Of a stretch of DNA of 64,000 bases, positions 9,410-19,649 are shown one piece after another. This DNA comes from Hormiphora californensis. Its lineage: Eukaryota; Ctenophora; Tentaculata; Cydippida; Pleurobrachiidae. The stretch lies in NCBI GenBank assembly GCA_020137815.1, contig CM035360.1, forward strand, positions 1,826,077 to 1,890,076. Reading direction: 5' to 3'. Positions within the stretch are counted from its first letter, which is position 1; each line of letters opens with the position of its first letter. Under the pieces are notes generated by a model that searched no databases, was not told the origin of the DNA, and worked only from the letters and a program-made list of their open reading frames with translations. A program made the translations under genes and the position numbers.

Positions 9410-12400
9410 GAGAGAGAGGAGAGAGGAGAGAGATTCCCGCTCTAGCTGCGAGTCTCCTCGCTCGCTCACCGATAGAGACGATCTAGCTATATATAGATCT
9501 CGCCTCTAGTTCTCCTCGCTCGGCTCTCGCGCTCTCTCTCTCGGACAGAGAGAGAGAGAGAGAAGATAGTTGGGCTATCATAACCCTGACGTCATGACAG
9601 TCTAGACAAGGGAATTTAGATTAAAATGCAGTTGTAGCGGGTTGTAGCGCCCTTATAAACTTGAGACAATCTGACAGGCAAAACAGTTGTAACAAATCTT
9701 TAATTACAAATCATCAATAATCGCTAGTTAAAAACATCTTTGTAATTGATTATTTAATTGCTAATACAGTCGGACCCCGATTTAACGGCACCCTCGGGGG
9801 AAAGGGTTTTGTCCGTTAAATCGGGGTGTCCGCTAAATCGGGGTCAAATACTGTTAATTTCCTATATCGGGGGAAGATTATCCTGCCGTTAAATCGGGGT
9901 GCCGTTAAATCGGGGGTCGCTAAATCGGGGTCCGACACACCCTACTAATTACCTTTGAGTGTAAGATTAAAACAACCTAGCCGATCCCCCGCCAGACTGT
10001 CAGCTCCACACTGGAGTACAATTGCCTCAGGTCGATATGCCTCCATGACCTTGCCCATTACAGGCTGGAAAATACTCTGGTAGCTCTCGTCATCCATTCC
10101 ATCACGGAGCGGGAAATTTACTGGGGATGGAGTAGAGTTAGGGAGCGGGAAATTTACTGGGGAGGGAGTTATGGTGTTAAGGTGATAATACACCAGTTCA
10201 TGTAGAGTTAGGGAGCGGGAAATTTACTGGGGGAAGATTGTAAAATTTAAGGTTCATTCGATTAGCTGTGGTCCGGCTGAATCATCATGTTATTCATATT
10301 TCCGAAAAAAGCTTTGGATGGATCAAACACTTTGCTGGGAACAAAACGGGCTTAAATGGAGTGTTGTTACTGTTATAGAGGTGGGCATCACACAACTGTA
10401 CGTACCAGAGTGGTGTTTTCCGACATCAGCTCCAATATCCCGGATATCTCCCGTGCCAGGGAAGTATTCACCATACTTGTGGAAGCTCACCGTCATTACC
10501 CTGAGTGGTTGAGGTTTGATGAGGTTTGATGAGGTTTGGTGAGGTTTGGTGAGGTTTGAGGGTTAAACTTTCCAGCACCCCAGGTCAGTTACTGAACAGA
10601 AATCCAATCTCCAGACTACAAACTAGAGACAACCAATAGAAAGTAACCAACAACCAGAACATATAATTATGTATAGCTCTAGTTACCTGTCGGTTGTATA
10701 GAATGCTTCCTAGTTCCTACCCCACTACCCAGACCCTACAAGATACCGCTAGTTACCTGTCGGTTGTATAGAATGCCTCCTCGACTCCATCCCCATGGTG
10801 AATATCAATATCGACATACAGTACTCTCTTGTGGTACCTGATGGGGTGGTCAGGTGTATCAGAAAATACATGACACGCCACTCGTAGGTCTGTGACCGGA
10901 ATATAGTAATGGTAATTTCTATCAAAACCCCTTCCTTTGTACTAGGACCAAACAAATCAAATTGATTACCACACACTTACTTGAGGAGCTCAAGGATGGA
11001 GAGGACAATGTCATTAACATAACAAAAGCCGCTAGCTTCAGATTTCTTGGCGTGATGTAAGCCACCAGCCCAATTGATGGCAATGTCCGTGTGCTGTTTG
11101 TTTAGTTTCATTGCTCCAGCTGGGGACAAGGGTGAGGGGTGATGAAAACTGGTGATTGAACCGCACAGTGGTAATGTATGTGGGGTAGACATTGGGTTCT
11201 TCCCGTTATTTTAATCATTACTAACAGGCAACAGCTCGAGCTCAATAATTAGCGGTCTAATAGAACAGTATTGAGAGCTGCTGGAAGAACCAGCTCGACG
11301 GTTTTCATATGATATCTTACGGGGGGGTACCAACCTATTTTTTTGTATTTTTTTGTATTTTTTTGTACGGTCCGTACAAAAAAATAACCAAAATTCCCTG
11401 CTTTTTCCGTACAAAAAATACAAAAAAATACAAAAAAATACAAAAAAATATACTGCTGAAGGGAACTTCTTTAGGGCCCCCTATAAGTCTCTAGAGGTTT
11501 GCGGGGTCCTTATACTGGCCTGTATAGCCCTCTAGTTTCGTAGTACTCATAATCCCATGCTTTTTCCATGCGAACATTACCATGATTAAGTTATTCTAGA
11601 CCTGAACTTGCTCCAAATCCTAGTTGGGTAACAGCAAAATATGTCGGGATAGTGCCCAAGCTTTATTTTCTGATGAAATTTCATTTTTCGGCCGAATATG
11701 CCTACTTATTCCCCCTCATGCCTGGAAAAAGGAGGCATAAGCAGGCCGAAAAACTGAAAAAGCCGAATCCCCCGGCCAGTTGTGCGCGCGCTACATTATA
11801 TACTCTCAAATCGCAGTCTATTCAGTTCCCCCATGCCATGGTGTAGTGGTTATTGCATATACTTGACACGCAGAAGGTCCCGGGTTCGAAATCGCTGGAT
11901 CATTTTTTCAAATCTTGAATCACACTGGTAAATAGACAAAGTGTAATCAATTTGTCAAAAAATCAGACGTTAAATACATTACACGCCACTTAGTTCTGTG
12001 ACCTGGAATATTATGGTAATCTTATCTAAAACCCTCCTGTGAACTACGGCCAAAAAGGTCAAATTTTGGCCATACTCGGCCTAAATATGAGCTCAAGATG
12101 GGAACAATGTCATTAAGTAACAAAGCCGCTAGCTTAGGATCTGGGACGGAGAGCACCAGCCAATGATGCAATTCCGTGGCTTGTTAAGTCATTGCTCAGC
12201 TGGGAAAGGGCAGAGAGAAGGATAAACTGGCTTAGAGACGCACTGTAGAAGGGCATGTGGGGTAGAATTGGTTCCCGCGCGTAAACTTATCTTATATTTT
12301 TTGTAATTTTCTGAGCTATTTTTTTACTGTTTAGTACGGACCGTCAATAGAATGCTGCTGTATAACCAGTCACGTCAAATGTTATTACCTACCGATCTCC

Positions 12401-13014
12401 CACTGAAACTACAGGAACTGAAGTCCCTAAAGCCCAAACACTCGGACATCATCTCCTCACTTGACTTATTGTGTCATGTTGCTCCATGTCTGGCTGGGGG
12501 GGGGGGGGGGCGGTTAGAGAGCAAAGTGGTTGGGAGAGGTGAGATAAAGTCTGATAAAATTGAAAGATTTTACTAACCGGATATTTCGCAGGAACTTGAT
12601 GTATTCGTCAGCGTGGTACTTGGTCATCTCCACCATGGACGCCTTGTGAGGCCTCTGAAAAATATACACATGTGTCAGATCTAGTTACTTTGGTTCACAA
12701 TCTTCGTGAATCAGGGTATGTAGTAGCATCAAGTCACTTGTCCATTCAAGGTCAAGATTGGACACAAAACTTGTTTTAGCTGTCATTGTTCTCTGCACCG
12801 GCTTTTGTAACTTGTAAAAGAAGGTAAGAACATAACAAAGATGTCACAAACTTACATAAATCTCCATCTTCCTATAAAGCCCATAATTTAGTAGCAGATT
12901 GTGGGTCATCCTAATCCGGTGGGGTTTCATTGGATGGTTCTGTCCGTAGTAGTAGTTACCCACATCTCCATCGTAGTAGTAACACACTCGCTTCTTATTC
13001 CCACCGGCTGTCAT
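7790..13014 (-). CDS. Histone deacetylase, HDAC1/2 class I (exon 3 not found)
   Basis: Ten exons are well supported: 13014-12856, 12654-12578, 11119-10981, 10837-10757, 10500-10406, 10120-9953, 9315-9175, 8877-8769, 8426-8296 and 8194-8070. A weak terminal candidate is 7849-7790. The start encodes [19 protein letters not shown]. Catalytic signatures follow in order: [61 protein letters not shown] and [17 protein letters not shown]-terminal acidic tail, [14 protein letters not shown], matches HDAC1/2 rather than HDAC3. The enzyme removes acetyl groups from histone lysines in nuclear corepressor complexes. The exon for the segment around the family's NVGEDCPVFDGL should lie between 11120 and 12577 but is absent, and exons 2 and 4 do not join in frame. 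This means either assembly damage or a broken gene. Confidence 0.9.
8530..8765. repeat. Minisatellite in HDAC intron
   Basis: Imperfect tandem copies of a unit of about 30 bp (cctattctgctcactcccta plus ctaatttattt), at least six copies. Confidence 0.8.
8913..9016. mobile_element. 104-bp MITE with 15-bp terminal inverted repeats
   Basis: Ends CCAGGAACCGACCGA and TCGGTCGGTTCCTGG are exact inverse complements. A second, left-truncated copy lies at 6341-6433 in the same orientation. Confidence 0.65.
9328..9560. repeat. GA microsatellite with CT-rich inverted flank
   Basis: About 80 bp of (GA)n at 9334-9408, then a degenerate stretch of ctctcgctcg/agagag motifs to 9560 that can fold back on the GA run. 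It lies in an HDAC intron. Confidence 0.8.
9766..9936. mobile_element. pogo/Tigger-like MITE, 'TTTAACGG' family
   Basis: Starts TA-CAGTCGGACCCCGATTTA and ends with its inverse complement up to TCCGAC; the last few bases are lost. Internal subrepeats alternate cgttaaatcggggt. It lies just downstream of HDAC exon 10120-9953. The CAGT start and TA target are typical of Tc1/mariner-pogo derived MITEs. Confidence 0.7.
10100..10240. repeat. Triplicated splice-acceptor segment of an HDAC exon
   Basis: The acceptor plus first exon bases (on this strand gagcgggaaatttactgggg) occur three times, near 10107, 10142 and 10212. Only the first is followed by the full exon on the minus strand. Confidence 0.7.
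11225..11460. repeat. Inverted A/T-run repeats in HDAC intron
   Basis: Repeated tattttttttg-type units (11335-11366) face repeated acaaaaaaat units (11388-11450) around gtacggtccgtac, forming a large imperfect hairpin. Confidence 0.6.
11466..11830. other. HDAC intron, no gene seen
   Basis: No HDAC exon or other conserved coding stretch recognised. A short inverted motif around the cggccgaa/ttcggcc repeats lies at 11688-11766. Confidence 0.4.
11831..11902 (+). pseudogene. tRNA-Val-like sequence (degenerate)
   Basis: Has an A-box-like tggtgtagtggtta and a B box ggttcgaaatc at tRNA spacing. The loop ttgacac would give anticodon GAC. Acceptor and anticodon stems do not pair well, so this is a tRNA pseudogene or the head of a SINE. 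Confidence 0.45.
11960..12340 (-). pseudogene. Garbled second copy of an HDAC exon and its flanks
   Basis: Aligns colinearly with 10865-11240 (HDAC exon 11119-10981 plus flanking introns). Shared anchors are acacgccact, aatgtcatta, gccgctagctt and catgtggggtaga. It carries many single-base and short deletions that destroy the frame and splice sites. It sits where the missing HDAC exon should be. The homopolymer-biased deletions resemble unpolished long-read sequence, though an old decayed duplication is possible. Confidence 0.65.
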
Positions 13015-13483
13015 GACTACTACACTAATATAGGGTGGTTAGTAAGTTAAACTATTTAAACTATATAATTTAGTAATTAAGCAAGGTCTGAAGGTTAGCA
13101 ATGTCGCAAAACATCTACTAGGGCTAGTTGGGTGGGTGGAAGTGGCTTTCAAGAGGAGTCGCGAGGGTGCGGATCTCGGAAGCAAAGAAAAAGATTTGGG
13201 GGTTAAGAAAAAACTGCAATGTGTTCAGCTAAACCTGTCATCTCAACCATTGACGTAGGAAAAATGAACGGGGTACTTTACCGATAGGTCCTTATACGGT
13301 AAGGCGCCGGGCATTTCTCCAATTCATGACAATTTATCTACGAAAGGGCCACAGACAGAGAGGAATGGAGAGAGGAAATCTTTTGGGGAAATTAAAATCT
13401 CATTTTATTCACACGAATAATAAACTGAATAATAAAATAAAGTGAAACTACAAATGAAATACACACAGAAAGTTACCCTAATA

Positions 13484-14307
13484 CAGTCGGACCCCGATTT
13501 AACGGCCCCCGATTTAGCGGCACCCCGATTTAACGGCAGGATAAATTTCCCCCAAAAATTTTTTGAATTTTTTTTGAAAATTTTTCGAAGGTGTATCAAC
13601 CACTTCCGAATCGTGTCTCGAATCGGTGCATCTTATTGTATGTCTTGCCGGTAATTAGACGGTTCGAAACGAACAGATATGTGAGCCCCATGAGGCCCAT
13701 CGAATCGCAATTTTGGCGCTTGTTAAACTGGCCCCATGGGGATCACGTATCGGTTCGTTTCGAACCGTCTAATTAGCGACAGGACGTGCGATAAGATGCA
13801 CTGATTCGAAACACGATTCGGACGTGGTTGATATACCTTTGAATAACTTTTTTTGCAAAATTTTACAGAATGATTGTCAATGCTTTGATCGGTGCTCCCC
13901 ATGAATTTTCAGAGAAAAAGATATTTTGAAATTCGAATTCTTCCTCACCCCGCTTAAAGTGCCCCGATTCGGCATGGTATCACGTATCGGTTCGTTTCGA
14001 ACCGTCTAATTAGTAGCAAGACATGCGATTAGATGCACTGATTCGATAAACGATTCGGACGTGGTTGATAAAAAAATTATAACTTTTTTTGAAATTATTT
14101 TGAAATTATTTTCTTTTTCTAATCAGAAATGATCATGTAATCAATACATGGACATTGCATTTAACACTTAGAGGTGTTTTAATATAGAATTTTGGACAAA
14201 AATAGGGTTTTATGGGCCAAATATGCTCTACCCCGATTTAGCGGACACCCCGATTTAACGGACAAAACCCTTTCCCCCGAGGGTGCCGTTAAATCGGGGT
14301 CCGACTG
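13484..14307. mobile_element. pogo/Tigger-like element, 824 bp, non-coding
   Basis: Flanked by TA on both sides. Ends CAGTCGGACCCCGATTTA and its inverse complement, with further gatttagcgg subrepeats inside each end. The interior holds three related blocks: one inverted and two direct copies of cggttcgtttcgaaccgtct followed by attcgaaacacgattcggac. No transposase frame, so non-autonomous. Confidence 0.75.
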
Positions 14308-14411
14308 TATTGATAAAACGTTCCGAGCAATACAAAGAATACATACACAACACATGAGGTATAAAAACTGTACAACAATCCCACTAAATTTAGTAACTAA
14401 GTCCACGATTA

Positions 14412-15686
14412 TTATTTGAGACCAGATGCTTCAGCAGCCATTTTCATTGCCAACTCTAACTGCTCAGGAGTTTGAACCATCCACATTCTTTGCCTCCTTA
14501 AACCTACCAACACCTCTTTTATGTCAACCTCAGAGTTACCACTTTGCTTTACCATTCTAGTCAACACATCAGCCAAAACTACCGTGCCCGTCCTTCCCAC
14601 GCCCCCTAAACAGTGAACCAGCACAGGAGAGTTATCTGCTCCTTCATCAATATTTCCAATGGATGAGGCTACAAAATCCTGAATCTGTTCCATGGATGAT
14701 GGCACACCATAATCAGGCCATCCTTCAAATCGATGATGAACAACCTCCTTCTCTCCACCACCTTGCTCCTCTAATTTCACCACCATGCGAATGTGGGTTG
14801 GGCTAATTTGTTCCTCTCTTTCAACTCGGACCCCGGGAACATTGTTCCAGTATTGGAAACGGCGACTTGTGTTTAACATTGCAATAACCCTGACTCCCTG
14901 TTCTCGTACCATCCTCCAAAATGAAACACTTGTTGAGCCATCCTCAAGGGGCATCTGGAGGGAGAAAGTAACATTATCAATCACAGTCAAACCTCGATTT
15001 ACCAGATAGCCTGACTCCTTGGGGAATCTCTCTTGAAAATTCACTAACCCCAACACCTTGGGGAATGATTTTTTGCATGGTCTAGGTAAATCGAGGTTCA
15101 ATAAATCAAGGATTTACTGTACTGAGGAAGAAATTAACGTCATAGTGTCAAATATCACTCTGCCTGCTGGCATTTGATGTTTCATCTCATAACTAGATGC
15201 CCGTTAAGTTGTTTAATGTACGGCGTACCTGTGTGCAGATGTAGTGTCTGTTAACCTCCGGAACTCGAACATGAGAGGCATTAATGTAACTTCCATCCGC
15301 CATCTTCACCAGAGTGTGGTTATAGGGCCACAGATTACAGTACCTGAATAATATGAAAGGGTGAAGGTAGTATGACGGAACGTGTGAGGACACATTGTCG
15401 ACACATTGAGAACACATTTAGTCTTGAGAATACAACGATGGAGAGGGACTCATGAGCGGTGAGCCCAAAGAGGAAGGGAGAGGAGATTCCTAGAAAAATC
15501 AATAACTAAATATTATGCTCTTTTTAACCTGTTTTTGTACGCGTTTTTCTTATTCTTGCCAATAGAAAAAGACAGATCCGCGAAGTTATCGGGTATTTTG
15601 AAGAAAAGTGATTCCCACCATTTTGAGTCGGAGCTAAGTTTCCTTAGATCCAATTTTATCTTGCTAAATGAACCAGCATCTCCCAT
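14412..15686 (-). CDS. Non-receptor protein tyrosine phosphatase, 271 aa, complete
   Basis: Three exons, 15686-15529, 15343-15229 and 14954-14412, join in frame to 272 codons including stop. The protein is essentially one classical PTP catalytic domain. The phosphotyrosine-recognition loop KNRYCNLWPYN spans the first splice. GSYINASHV and YICTQ follow, then the WPD loop FEGWPDYGVPSS. The P-loop HCLGGVGRTGT carries the catalytic Cys and Arg, and the Q-loop is MVQTPEQ. All key residues are present, so activity is expected: hydrolysis of phosphotyrosine in cytosolic substrates. No signal peptide, membrane segment or accessory domain is seen. A pogo-like MITE lies in the second intron. Confidence 0.9.
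14983..15119. mobile_element. Tigger-like MITE in PTP intron
   Basis: Ends CAGTCAAACCTCGATTTACC and an inverse-complementary tggtctaggtaaatcgaggtt...tactgta; a divergent relative of the other pogo-like MITEs here. Internal caccttggggaat/ctccttggggaat repeats. Confidence 0.6.
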
Positions 15687-15699
15687 GACCTATAAGGAA

Positions 15700-16115
15700 T
15701 AAGATTAATAATTAGTTTCCCGCATAATAAGGTGCCTAATGTTATGTAGGAGTTCATGTGAAAGGGCCCTTCTTCTCAGCTAGCTTCTGGGTCTGATAAA
15801 TTATATAATGCATTATAGGTGAATATATTATGCAATCTAATTTCTACTAGCTTCCGTTGCGTCTTTTCATGCTCGCTTCTTCACTCCTATCTAAAATTCT
15901 CTCTGACTTCTTATACTTTATCTAATCTCGCTAGTCACACTGCTCTCTCGCTATCTCTCTTACTAAGTCATGGGTTATAAGTCATTAGTCACGTGCTGGG
16001 CTCATATATGTTTGCGAATTCCCTCATATATATTTCTTTTCAGTACCCCTATATTTCCTATAGGTCCTTAAATATTTGCTTAACCTTCACATTTTGTCTC
16101 GCCAGTACTTTTACC
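15700..16115. other. Divergent promoter region between PTP and UPRT-fusion genes
   Basis: The two genes are divergently transcribed from here. AT- and CT-rich, with no conserved coding stretch. An open frame runs in from 15993 ahead of the chosen UPRT-fusion start, but it is not matched by the second gene copy. Confidence 0.4.
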
Positions 16116-17576
16116 ATGAGTTCGATTCGCTCTCTCCTGGGGATACACAACATTGTACCAGGCACCTACAATACAATCCACTGCTTCCCAGATCAATCAA
16201 ATGATGTGGATACTCTCAAAGGAGTGGTTAGGGCGTGTCAGAAGGAAGGAATTGAACCTGTGGTAGGGCTTTTTCCTGGATCAGATATCGCTGAGAAAAA
16301 CAAGGAGCTAGTGACATTCTGTAACGGGTTTGCAGGGGTGCATGGTATTGGTAGTCTCTCTGCAGTTGATGGTAAACTGTCACTGACTGAGCTGAACAAG
16401 TATGCTGACTCAGATACTCTAAAGGCTTTTTCCCTGGATTGTAGTAACTATGGTGCTGAGATCAAAGATAATTTCAAGACTCTGTTTGGGGAGTGTGCTG
16501 GTCTAAAGAAACCTGTGGTTTTGTGTGCAGATAACAGTGTTCAGCTGACAGAGGCCTTGGTTACCATAGTAACCGATGGACTCCTTGATTTCTACCCAGA
16601 TTTAGAAGTCATTGTTATGGACGCAACAGTTGTTCCTGCTCTGGTTTCTAGGCTGACTTCACCCGACCCAAGTGCCAGCCTACAGAAGCACGAACCGGAG
16701 GTATACTTTGGCAGGAACATGTTTTTCGTGTGGAACTTCTCAGATACCTTCTACACGGAGTATTTATTGAAAAAAGTGGGTTGTGATAACCTGCTCCTGG
16801 GGTATCCCGCTCCAACAGCCCAACTATCCAACCTGGAACAACTCCACCAAGCCAAGGTGGTCTCCTGGAACGGGGCCCGGGTCCTGGGACTGGCAGAGGT
16901 TCCCCACTGGCCTCTGAATAGAAGCCGAATCACTGTTTTCTCCTCAGCTGCAGTGAACTCCCTCTCCTCCATCCTCCGAGACGCCCGAACCGGGTACACC
17001 GAGTTCATGGTACAGGGAGATCGGCTGATGCGGCTGCTTGCGGAGGAGGCTCTTGCTCGTTTACCGGGGGCAACCCCTGCCCTCTTGGAGAGTCCCACGG
17101 GTGTATATCAGGGAGTGGTAGATGACACGCCCACTGAGAAACTGTGTGTTGTCTCCATTGTCAGGTCTGGTGATATCCTACTGGAGGCGTTCCGACAGCT
17201 CCGACCCGGACTAAAAGTCGGTAAAATCCTGATCCAACGAGACGAGAGCACCCCTGATAAAAGAGCTGTGTTCTACTACAAGAAACTGCCGGGTGACATA
17301 GCCAGCTGTCAGGTGATAGTCGTGGACCCAATGTTGGGTACTGGCGGGAGTCTGGACTGTGCGATGGAGGTGCTAACCAGTGCTGGAGTGGAGAACGTCA
17401 TGTTTGTCAACCTCTACTCGTGCGAGGAGGGCCTATCCAGGATCCAACTAAAATACCCCACACTTCATACTGTCACCCTGCATATTGATCTGATGATGAA
17501 TGAAAAGAAGTATCTAATTCCGGGGATTGGGGACTTTGGAGATCGGTACTATGGAACTCTCAACCCTCTCGAATAA
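16116..17576 (+). CDS. Amidohydrolase-like domain fused to uracil phosphoribosyltransferase, copy A
   Basis: 486 aa, intronless from ATG 16116, chosen because SLLGIHNIVPG aligns with the start of copy B (SLLGIRNIVPG). Residues about 290-486 are a full UPRT domain: SIVRSGDILLEAFRQLRPG, QRDESTPDKR and YYKKLP, the PRPP loop VVDPMLGTGGSLDCA, and the uracil-binding end PGIGDFGDRYYGT. UPRT converts uracil and PRPP to UMP (pyrimidine salvage). The first about 290 residues are not UPRT. Their end (PEVYFGRNMFF, NLLLGYPAPTA, NGARVLGLAEV) resembles the C-terminal part of amidohydrolase-2/TIM-barrel proteins, but the usual metal-site Asp of GSDYPH is replaced. That domain may be non-catalytic (inference). 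The PRPP loop has G where copy B has A. Confidence 0.85.
   Translation: MSSIRSLLGIHNIVPGTYNTIHCFPDQSNDVDTLKGVVRACQKEGIEPVVGLFPGSDIAEKNKELVTFCNGFAGVHGIGSLSAVDGKLSLTELNKYADSDTLKAFSLDCSNYGAEIKDNFKTLFGECAGLKKPVVLCADNSVQLTEALVTIVTDGLLDFYPDLEVIVMDATVVPALVSRLTSPDPSASLQKHEPEVYFGRNMFFVWNFSDTFYTEYLLKKVGCDNLLLGYPAPTAQLSNLEQLHQAKVVSWNGARVLGLAEVPHWPLNRSRITVFSSAAVNSLSSILRDARTGYTEFMVQGDRLMRLLAEEALARLPGATPALLESPTGVYQGVVDDTPTEKLCVVSIVRSGDILLEAFRQLRPGLKVGKILIQRDESTPDKRAVFYYKKLPGDIASCQVIVVDPMLGTGGSLDCAMEVLTSAGVENVMFVNLYSCEEGLSRIQLKYPTLHTVTLHIDLMMNEKKYLIPGIGDFGDRYYGTLNPLE
16482..17261 (+). repeat. Inverted-repeat arm A of the UPRT-fusion pair (780 bp)
   Basis: Nearly identical to the inverse complement of 18241-19020 with no indels seen. 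Identity falls abruptly on both sides although both lie within coding sequence. Confidence 0.85.
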
Positions 17577-17932
17577 CTTTATATTAGGACTCTTGGGTGT
17601 TTGTGTCGGCAGTGAGTTATAATGTTCTTTCCTAATTTTATAACCCTGACATATGATTTAAAATATATCGTTATCAAACTGTTACTCTCGCCGGTTCCCA
17701 AATGAAACTAAAAGTCTGTTGAAAAGGTTAAAAAGACCAGAATATAAAGAAACGAACATCTCACACTAACATAAAAGAGAAACAATATATCCAACTAAAA
17801 AAACCACACTAGAATATGTACTGTTTTTGTTTACCAATATATACGGTGATTGTCTGTTTTAATTTAAGGCACAACCCTTTAAATCGAGGTCTCGTACTTG
17901 GTATTTATTTGGTTTTGATGAAATCTACCTCT
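17577..17932. other. Spacer between convergent UPRT-fusion genes
   Basis: AT-rich shared 3' flank of two convergent genes. No gene or repeat recognised. Confidence 0.5.
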
Positions 17933-19405
17933 CTAATTGGTACCGTAATACCTGTCCCCAAAGTCTCCCACCCCAGGGACAATGTACTTGTGCTCGTTCA
18001 TCATCAGGTCCATGTGTAATGTGACAGTGTGGATGCCAGGATAACTATTCTGGATCCGTGCCAGACCCTCCTCGCAGGAGAACAGGTTCACAAACATGGT
18101 CTTGTTTGGGTCAACCCCTGAATCCGCCAAGACACCCAGTGCACAATCCAGGCTGCCACCAGTGGCTAACATTGGATCGACTACTATAACAGTGCATGAG
18201 GTTATATCTGCAGGGAGTTTCTTGTAGTACAGAACAGGTCGTTTATCAGGGGTGCTCTCGTCTCGTTGGATCAGGATTTTACCGACTTTTAGTCCGGGTC
18301 GGAGCTGTCGGAACGCCTCCAGTAGGATATCACCAGACCTGACAATGGAGACAACACACAGTTTCTCAGTGGGTGTGTCATCTACCACTCCCTGATATAC
18401 ACCCGTGGGACTCTCCAAGAGGGCAGGGGTTGCCCCCGGTAAACGAGCAAGAGCCTCCTCCGCAAGCAGCCTCATCAGCCGATCTCCCTGTACCATGAAC
18501 TCGGTGTACCCGGTTCGGGCGTCTCGGAGGGTGGAGGAGAGGGAGTTCACTGCAGCTGAGGAGAAAACAGTGATTCGGCTTCTATCCAGAGGCCAGTGGG
18601 GAACCTCTGCCAGTCCAAGGACCCGGGCACCGTTCCAGGAGACCACCTTGGCTTGGTGGAGTTGTTCCAGGTGGGATAGTTGGGCTGTTGGGGCAGGGTA
18701 CCCCAGGAGAAGGTTATCACAACCAACTTTGTTCAATAAATACTCCGTGTAGAAGGTATCTGAAAAGTTCCACACGAAAAACATGTTCCTGCCAAAGTAT
18801 ACCTCCGGTTCGTGCTTCTGTAGGCTGGCACTTGGGTCGGGTGAATTCAGCCTAGAAACCAGAGCAGGAACAACTGTTGCATCCATAACAATGACTTCTA
18901 AATCTGGGTAGAAATCAAGGAGTCCATCAGTTACTATGGTAACCAAGGCCTCTGTCAGCTGAACACTGTTATCTGCACATAAAACCACAGGTTTCTTTAG
19001 ACCAGCACACTCCCCGAACAGCCTATAAATTCGTTTATAATCCTCCTGTCGTTCAGCCACTGCGGCACAATGGATTGAAAATGCCTTTACCGGGCCTTCC
19101 GTGGAATACTTTTCAATTTCGCCCAACGCAGCCTCTAAATCCTCTGTACTAAGTCCGGCCACTCCATGAACCCTTCTCTCGAGATCGGAGCATGCTGATG
19201 TTAACACCTCGTTCCAGGTTGTGAGATCTTTGCCGGATGGAAAGAATCCTACCACCGGTTCAGCCGTGTCTTCACAGCTTGATAAAATGCTCGAGATAGC
19301 AGTCGGTACATCAGCATTGTGAACTGGCGGCGGTGGAAGTCCTGTGAAACGAATGGCATTCTTAAAAACACCGGGCACAATATTCCGTATCCCAAGTAAA
19401 GACAT
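17933..19405 (-). CDS. Amidohydrolase-like domain fused to uracil phosphoribosyltransferase, copy B
   Basis: 490 aa, intronless, ATG at 19405, convergent with copy A. The UPRT domain is complete: SIVRSGDILLEAFRQLRPG, the PRPP loop VVDPMLATGGSLDCA in canonical form, and PGVGDFGDRYYGT at the C-terminus. The first about 130 residues differ strongly from copy A (copy B reads DTAEPVVGFFPSGKDLTT). The middle (about residues 130-390) is almost identical, and the last 100 are moderately similar. The N-terminal domain is the same amidohydrolase-2-like module with GYPAPT in place of the metal-site motif. Expected role: uracil salvage to UMP. The role of the N-terminal domain is unknown. Confidence 0.85.
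   Translation of the reverse strand: MSLLGIRNIVPGVFKNAIRFTGLPPPPVHNADVPTAISSILSSCEDTAEPVVGFFPSGKDLTTWNEVLTSACSDLERRVHGVAGLSTEDLEAALGEIEKYSTEGPVKAFSIHCAAVAERQEDYKRIYRLFGECAGLKKPVVLCADNSVQLTEALVTIVTDGLLDFYPDLEVIVMDATVVPALVSRLNSPDPSASLQKHEPEVYFGRNMFFVWNFSDTFYTEYLLNKVGCDNLLLGYPAPTAQLSHLEQLHQAKVVSWNGARVLGLAEVPHWPLDRSRITVFSSAAVNSLSSTLRDARTGYTEFMVQGDRLMRLLAEEALARLPGATPALLESPTGVYQGVVDDTPTEKLCVVSIVRSGDILLEAFRQLRPGLKVGKILIQRDESTPDKRPVLYYKKLPADITSCTVIVVDPMLATGGSLDCALGVLADSGVDPNKTMFVNLFSCEEGLARIQNSYPGIHTVTLHMDLMMNEHKYIVPGVGDFGDRYYGTN
18241..19020 (-). repeat. Inverted-repeat arm B of the UPRT-fusion pair (780 bp)
   Basis: Partner of 16482-17261. The central spacer is 979 bp. Confidence 0.85.
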
Positions 19406-19649
19406 CCCTGGTGTGAAACCTAAATTCAGTAATCAGTAATTTTAAATATCATCATTTTGATTTGAAAATAGAGATTTGAAAAATGTAAATGGCGAACAGC
19501 AGCACTCGGTAGCTAATTGAGCTCGAAAAAGTTCACAGTTTAGTTGTCTTCTCTATTATTGGAATTGGCAACGTGAAGCATAACGCATATTTGGCAGATG
19601 AAGCCCATAAATTGGTCCAGCTCGAATCATAGGCTATTTTCTGCAGAGC

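Noticed and set aside
11652-11846. Small frame of 64 aa in HDAC intron
   Set aside because: No match to the missing HDAC exon or any known domain; random open frame.
15993-16115. N-terminal extension of UPRT copy A from 15993
   Set aside because: Starts at the first ATG in an AT-rich promoter-like stretch and is not matched in copy B; the ATG at 16116 aligns with copy B.
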